Positions 58,704 to 64,000 of a DNA stretch of 64,000 nucleotides are shown one piece after another. The notes under the pieces were generated by a model. That model was not told where the DNA came from, made no database searches, and saw only the letters and a list, made by a program, of their open reading frames with translations. The stretch lies in assembly GCA_028564925.1 (NCBI GenBank), contig CM053031.1, forward strand, positions 166,087,084 to 166,151,083, read 5' to 3'. The translations under genes and the position numbers were made by a program. Position 1 is the stretch's first letter, and every line of letters starts with the position of its first letter. Source of the DNA: Lithobates sylvaticus (lineage: Eukaryota; Chordata; Amphibia; Anura; Ranidae).

Positions 58704-61281
58704 ATTTGACAAAGAAGGGTCACTAACTGCAAGTTCCCCTTTCTGTGACCTGACTGGTCCTAAACGACACACACATAAAGGATTCTTTATGTTACTGCCC
58801 GCCACTTTAGAGACTCACAAGATCTGGGCAGAAAACAAAGGTAGCGTAGGATTTATCAACTGCACACCCTACACTCCCCAATTACGTCCAGATGCACAGC
58901 CACAATACCACAAACAGTATCCCTTGCCCCCAGAGAAAACCAATGGAATTGCACCACAGATTGAAGAATACATACGCTTAGGCATTTTGAAACCAGTAAT
59001 CAGCCCCTGGAACACGCCCATTTACCCCGTAAAAAAGACCAGTGGCGAATGGAGGCTAGTCCAAGATCTAAGGGCAGTTAATAAACAAGTACTACCCCTC
59101 CCGCCCTTGGTATCTGATATAACATTCATTTTTTCATGCATACCTGCAGATTCCCTATGCTACACAGTGATTGATTTGGCAAACGCATTTTTTAGCATCC
59201 CTATTGCCAAAGAGGCTCAGCCTATATTTGCCTTCTCATGGGCCGGGGGTCAGTTAACTTGGTCGCGTTTATCGCAAGGGTATGTAGACAGCCCCGCCGC
59301 CTTCTCCATGGTACTCAACGAGACTGTCAAGTCTTGGACTTCCGAGCATGGGTCGGTACTAATACAGTATGTGGACGACTTGCTCTTGTGCAGTCGTTCT
59401 GCTGAAGATTGTGCGGTCGATTCAACATTACTGTTAGAACATCTGGCCGAAGCCGGCCACCTAGCCTCAAGGAAGAAAATACAGTGGTGTCTACCACAAG
59501 TAGAATACCTAGGATGTATTCTGGACAAGGGGACCAGGCTAGTGTCCCCCAAACGTGCCGCAGCCTTACAAGCTCTCAGTCCTCCAAAAGACAAAGCAGC
59601 TTTGTTGTCATTTCTGGGCGCAATTGTATATTGCCGCCAGTGGATTCCTGACTGTTCTCATTATGATAGTATCCTACGAGAGGCTGCCGGGTCAAACGCC
59701 CCTAAATTGATAGACTGGACAGAAGACAGAAAAAATGCTTTTGATGCTCTTATTAAGAGTTTGTCCACCGCCCCCGCCCTGGGATTGGTAGATTATGGTA
59801 AAGCCTTCCAGTTGTACTGTGTAGTTTCAGGAAAATCTTTTGCTGCAGTACTTGCACAATCTCATGGCTCGGGGTATCGCCCAGTGTCATATTTATCTAG
59901 AAAACTCCCTATCCAAGTCCAGGGCATGCCGTCCTGTCTTCAGAATGTCGCTGCCTGTGCCATGTCTGCACAGGATGCCAACAAAATAGTATTGGGACAC
60001 AAAATGACACTGTACACCACTCATTCAGTTACCCACCTCATACAGAATATGAACACACAACACATGACTTCCCAAAGACTCAGTGGATACGAGATCACTT
60101 TGTTAAATACTGACAACTTGGTACTTAAATATGTTCCGAATAGCAATCCAGTTGTACGTTTACTACATTCCATGTTACGTTTACCACACGAACCTGATCA
60201 CACACATAATTGTGTAGAAAAAGTGGAACAAGTCACTTCACCAAGACCTGATCTTTCTGACATTCCAATTATAAATGCCGAAAATGTTTTTGTAGATGGT
60301 AGTTGTTCCCGTCCCTCTGACTCTACATTTTTAACTGGCTATGCTGTAGTTCAGTTGCCACATACAGTGTTAGAAGCAAAACCATTGCCCCCTGTTTCTG
60401 CCCAAGTAGCAGAACTAGAAGCTCTGACCAGAGCCTGTATTCTGTTCACAAACAAGGAAGTCAACATTTATACAGACAGCAGATATGCATTTGGAGTGGT
60501 ACATGATTTTGGTGTGATATGGGCCAATAGAGGATTTAAAACAGCAGACAACAAACAGATAGCTAATTCAGAGCAGATCCTTAATCTACTGCAAGCAATT
60601 CTGCTCCCTAAAAAGGTTGCCGTTATAAAAGTAAAAGCCCACTCATCAGACAATAGTATAGTATCAAAAGGAAATGCTTTCGCAGACAGAGAAGCAAAAA
60701 AGGCTGCTGCCAGTTCACCCAATTCACCAGCCCCTACCACAATCTTCTTTAAAGAGCACTTCTCATCCCCTGATTTCAAAACTGTTGTGGCCCAAATGCA
60801 GTCAATGGCCACAGATACAGATGTCCATTTCTGGGCAAATGAAGGTTTGACCAAAGACTCTGAAGGTCTTTGGACAAAAGAGGGGAAGATCCTGGGTATA
60901 CCTGAAGCTAATTGTATCCTAATTTTATCCTACCTCCATGGCCCAGGACACATAGGACCCGCCCCTCTTGTAAATATATATTCAAAATCTTTTTGCACAA
61001 ATAATTTACAAAAACAAACTAAGCTTCTAACTAGAAGCTGCTTAACTTGTGCCCAGAACAATGTTCAAGGAAAAAGACATGGCCTACATGGCCATCTACC
61101 TCCACCCTTGGGACCATTAACAGATTTACAAATAGACTTCACACACCTACCAAAGCAAAAGGGAAACTTGAGGTGCCTCTGCGTAATCGTTGACAAATGG
61201 TCAGCTTGGGTTGAGGCAATTCCCTGTACCGGAGAAACCGCAAATATAGCAGCGAGATGCTTGTTAATGATTTTCATATAA
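58519..61281 (+). pseudogene. Retroviral pol part: protease end, reverse transcriptase, RNase H, integrase start
   Basis: Near the start SCPVSLMGRDLLSSL is the usual end of the aspartic protease. The reverse transcriptase follows with PIYPVKKTSGEWRLVQDLRA, YTVIDLANAFFSIPI, RLSQGYVDSPAAFS and the catalytic QYVDDLLLCS (about residues 175-300). The connection region has LGAIVYCRQWIPDCSH. RNase H has VFVDGSCSRP, AELEALTRACI, NIYTDSRYAFGVVHDFG and KAHSSDNSIVSKGNAFAD (about 595-735). The integrase begins with a zinc-finger part (CLTCAQNNVQGK) and LQIDFTHLPK, the first catalytic aspartate region. The frame is open for about 920 residues, which suggests a fairly recent insertion; the element as a whole is broken. 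Confidence 0.88.
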
Positions 61282-61649
61282 ACAAAAATTGGTTTGCCCA
61301 GTCACACAGATGGTAATAATTAGAAATCATACCAGAGTTTATTCATCTAACTAATTCTAAACTGTCCTGTGTCCTGGGCACACTTTCTTTATTCATTGTA
61401 TATAATTATCCCTAATACTTATTGGAACTGCGGAGAGATTGGTGTCTCTACTGTAAGCATGGGGTCTAGGTGAGTTTGAAAAATGTAGCAGAACACATCT
61501 GGGCAGAGCTGACACTACTCAGTCCACAACAGGTCTTAGGACCAAGTGCATTTCAGGCAGATTGATGGATATTTTTTTGTGCTTTAACCCTAGGCCTTGT
61601 GCTCCACTTTTAAACTCTGGTGGCCAGACCATTTTTGCAATCTTTCCAT
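61282..61649. other. Unassigned sequence
   Basis: This follows the retroviral pol part. I see no LTR, gene or repeat that I can name. Confidence 0.5.
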
Positions 61650-62560
61650 TGCTGTTTTATTTTTCCCCTACAGCTTTCAGAGTTTATAAAAGACCTCCCC
61701 TCCCAAACCATATATTTTCTGAAAACACATGACTAGCAGAATAAAAAGAAGATGCTATTAATTTTTAAATTAAGTGGGGGTTGGTGCTGCGCTGTTCACA
61801 GCAATAAATAAAGAATGTGCTGCTAAAGGACATTCTAGAACACATTCTTTATTTATTGCTGTAAACAGCCCAGCACCAACCCCCTCTTATTCTTTGTATG
61901 GGTATGGATTTACTCCGGTTCGGTGCTTTCAGCAGTTCTATTCTGATCCTTCCATACATGGTAGTGCAGGAATAAATATATACTCTATTAATTGTTAAAC
62001 CCCTGTGATATTTGCAAAAATGTTGCTAAAAATCTGGATATTTCATTTTTCACTTACAGCTTTTAGAGTTTGCAAAATACCTCCAAACCATATATTTTCT
62101 AAAAGAACCTGGCCAGTAGGATAAAAAGAAGGTGCTACAAATTTTTAAGGCCCCACGATATTTGTGCAAATGTTTATCAAAGCAGTATTTTCGCTAAAAA
62201 TACATTAAAACCTTTAGTAGCAGCTACAAACACAGGAAATGTTACTAAATTCCTACTAAATATAAAAGTTTAACCTGTATTGAGTTAATAAATAACAAAT
62301 ATTTGTAAATTTAAAATTGCACCTTTTTTGCACAATGGTGTAAATTGCACGTACGCAAAACTGCAAATAAGCGAATTTCTCCAAAAATCGGGAGGTTTTT
62401 ATTTTACACGTACAGCATACAGAGTTTGTAAAAGACCCCCCAAACCATATATTTTTGGAAAGCATATGACCAGTAGAATGAAAAGAAGGTTCTACTGATT
62501 TTTAAGGCCCCGTGATGCTTGCACAAATGTTTATCAAATCGCTATTTTCACAAAAAAAAA
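61650..62560 (+). repeat. Three-copy tandem repeat, period about 360 bp
   Basis: A block with CAGAGTTTGTAAAAGAC, CAAACCATATATTTTCTG, AGTAGAATAAAAAGAAGGTG and TTTTTAAGGCCCCGTGAT occurs near 61675, 62060 and 62420. After removal of a 222-bp insertion from the first copy the spacing is about 360 bases. The copies differ by many substitutions, so the array is old. No coding is seen. Confidence 0.75.
61764..61985. mobile_element. 222-bp insertion carrying a 44-bp-arm hairpin
   Basis: TATTAATT flanks the piece (61756-61763 and 61986-61993), and the tandem-repeat text continues across it. Within lie inverted arms 61776-61819 and 61841-61884, 44 bases each with about three mismatches and a 21-base loop. 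They start GGGGGTTGGTGCTG and end CAGCACCAACCCCC. The 8-bp duplication suggests a hAT-type MITE. The hairpin would also fold well as RNA. Confidence 0.6.
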
Positions 62561-64000
62561 ATCTTTATTTGAACACATAAACACAGCATAACTTACAAAA
62601 TTCCTGCTAAATTCCTACTAAATATTTCACATGCCATGACACGTTCATGGAAGGCTGTGTTTACCAGCACAAGGATGCACAGGTGTTTTGTGCATCCCTG
62701 TGTAGGCAGTCTTATTCATGTCAGTTGGGATGCAGCGGCTGCAAGGACAGATCTGACATCCATGCGGGTGTAGGTGAATGGCTGCATGGTCCCAAATGCA
62801 AATAGTGTGAGTTCAGGGATATGCACCCACACAGTGTCAAGTTAGGAACAGTGGTTGTGTCCATGCAGTCGCTGCATCCAAATTGACATGGATGGGACTG
62901 CCAGCACAGAACACCCATGCTTTCCCGAGCAGCTGCAGTGTCCCAATTTACATCAATGGGATGGCCTGCATGGGAATGCATGGAACACCTGTGCATCCCT
63001 GTGCGGCGAAACATGGCCTCACTGTATTACGACCCGCATGAACGAGGCTTTATGCGTTGTTTACACTTGCAATTGAGAGGCAGTAAAAATGGGCAGTTGA
63101 GTTGTGTTTCTGCCGCCCGCCAACTGCTTCCCCTCCCACTTAAGCTGCAATAGGCAGTGGACAGGGGTGTTTACATGCTGCGGCCATGATGCTTCATGCC
63201 CATGGCAAAGTTGACCCGACTTATAGGGATGCCACCTTCCGAACGCTACACAATCAAGAAAATAAGGTAGCACCGCAAATGCTCTGCAACTGCGTGCAAT
63301 TCATGCAGTTGCAGCAGATTTGTCAGCAAAAATTGGGTAAAAACAGGTGGGGAGGAGGTGCTGTCTCACTTCCTCATTGCCTAGACAGTCCCTTTCTCTG
63401 CAGCTTCATCTGCACTGTAGATGAATGAATCAGAGACTGTTTAGAGACTCTTATTTATTCCCAAACTGAAGTATACTTCAGTGATGACTAAACACAGTGA
63501 TCGTTACCAATCACTGTGTTCATTCAGGAAAGAAAGGGGCTAGTAAACACATGTTTTCCAGCCCCCCCCCCCCCGCTCTCTATCCTTACAGTCACTGATC
63601 TCCTGGGCAGCAGTAGCAGCTGGCCAGAGGGGGTGGAGGGAAAGCCAGCCAGAGCTGCATGGAGAGCGAGATTGTGGATGGGGTGAGACACTGAAGGTGG
63701 GGTCCCAGGAGAGGGGATCATTTGAGTATGTTAGCACTGCAATTGCCGTCAGGAGGGGAAGCAGGGGGAAGCCATCAATTGTATTGGACCCACAGGGAAA
63801 CCATGCTGGCAGAAGGGGAAATGGTGCTGGGGGTGAGAATGGTTGCTGTGGGGCGTTTGGTGGTCAGAGGAAGGGGACAATTGAGGTGTAGGCATTTCAG
63901 ACAGTGTAGCGGGGGAAGTAGAGGGTAGTAAGCAGCCGGTGAGAGGCAGCGGTGGCTGGGGAGGGTGTCATTTTAGGTGAATAGCTCTAAACAGCAATTT
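62561..64000. other. Unassigned sequence to the window end
   Basis: No gene is supported. There are many GCATGGG/TGCATCC words in both orientations between 62640 and 63010, suggesting an old MITE-like palindrome. CAGTGATCGTTACCAATCACTG forms a small inverted repeat at about 63497-63518. A C run lies at 63562-63574, and the last 400 bases are G-rich on the plus strand. Frames here look like composition artefacts. Confidence 0.5.

Larger units (their letters stand above)
57145..61281 (+). mobile_element. Endogenous retrovirus interior (gag and pol parts)
   Basis: This fossil retrovirus on the plus strand follows the 5' LTR. A leader of about 0.9 kb includes two near-identical GTGCCTTCGCG...TCCCCCGGGAGGTTA blocks (57280-57360). 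Gag and pol parts follow. No envelope part or 3' LTR was recognised in the window. It is broken, with a few breaks, but long stretches of pol are open, so it seems fairly young compared with the gypsy relict. Pol motifs resemble gamma/epsilon-type (class I) retroviruses. Confidence 0.8.

Overview
This window looks like intergenic or intronic DNA from a large, transposon-rich vertebrate genome. The best guess is an anuran amphibian of the ranoid type. I infer this from the mix of elements: TTAA-flanked piggyBac elements beginning CCACTTGCCGACC, a BED-finger hAT rich in GTTCGGGTTCGGC, a Neptune-like Penelope element, L1-clade LINEs, a Tc1 element with a TTTATTAGGTACACC end, a Ty3/gypsy relict and an endogenous retrovirus. 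I found no host gene, rRNA or functional tRNA that I can defend. Almost every long reading frame belongs to a mobile element.

Layout. 1-1043: edge of an unidentified DNA element, then AT-rich sequence. 1052-4673: complete but decayed hAT element on the minus strand with an 8-bp target duplication. 4694 to about 7475: broken Ty3/gypsy element on the minus strand. About 7885-13770: L1-type LINE (L1-A, minus) with an intact ORF1 and a broken ORF2. 13931-24702: a segment of about 0.93 kb present twice as direct repeats around a 7.1-kb L1 (L1-C, 16672-23763). The left copy is itself split by a 5'-truncated L1 (L1-B, 14262-15906) flanked by a 170-bp duplication, and L1-C carries a small TTAA element with a minisatellite (18031-19123). 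24703-26355: mostly unassigned, with a Harbinger-like MITE.

26360-48316 is a deep nest. A TTAA element encloses a decayed autonomous piggyBac (26787-47849). The piggyBac holds a foldback element (27272-29105) and a 12.4-kb inverted Penelope-like dimer (34885-47336). The dimer in turn holds a TTAA MITE (35011-35472) and a second foldback (35603-37097). 48321-54148 is mostly unassigned, with LTR-like scraps, a tRNA-like stretch and a TIR MITE. 54149-55738: Tc1 relict with an inserted piece. About 56631-61281: endogenous retrovirus (plus strand) with an LTR, a tRNA-Leu-like primer site, gag and pol parts. 61650-62560: a three-copy repeat with a hairpin insertion. The rest is unassigned.

The most interesting observations are two. 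First, the Penelope dimer and both foldbacks share one architecture: inverted arms, 12-14-bp target duplications, the right arm ending exactly at the duplication and the left arm running further. The foldbacks may therefore be short Penelope-derived relatives. Second, two neighbouring L1 insertions have exceptionally long flanking duplications (about 170 bp and about 0.93 kb).
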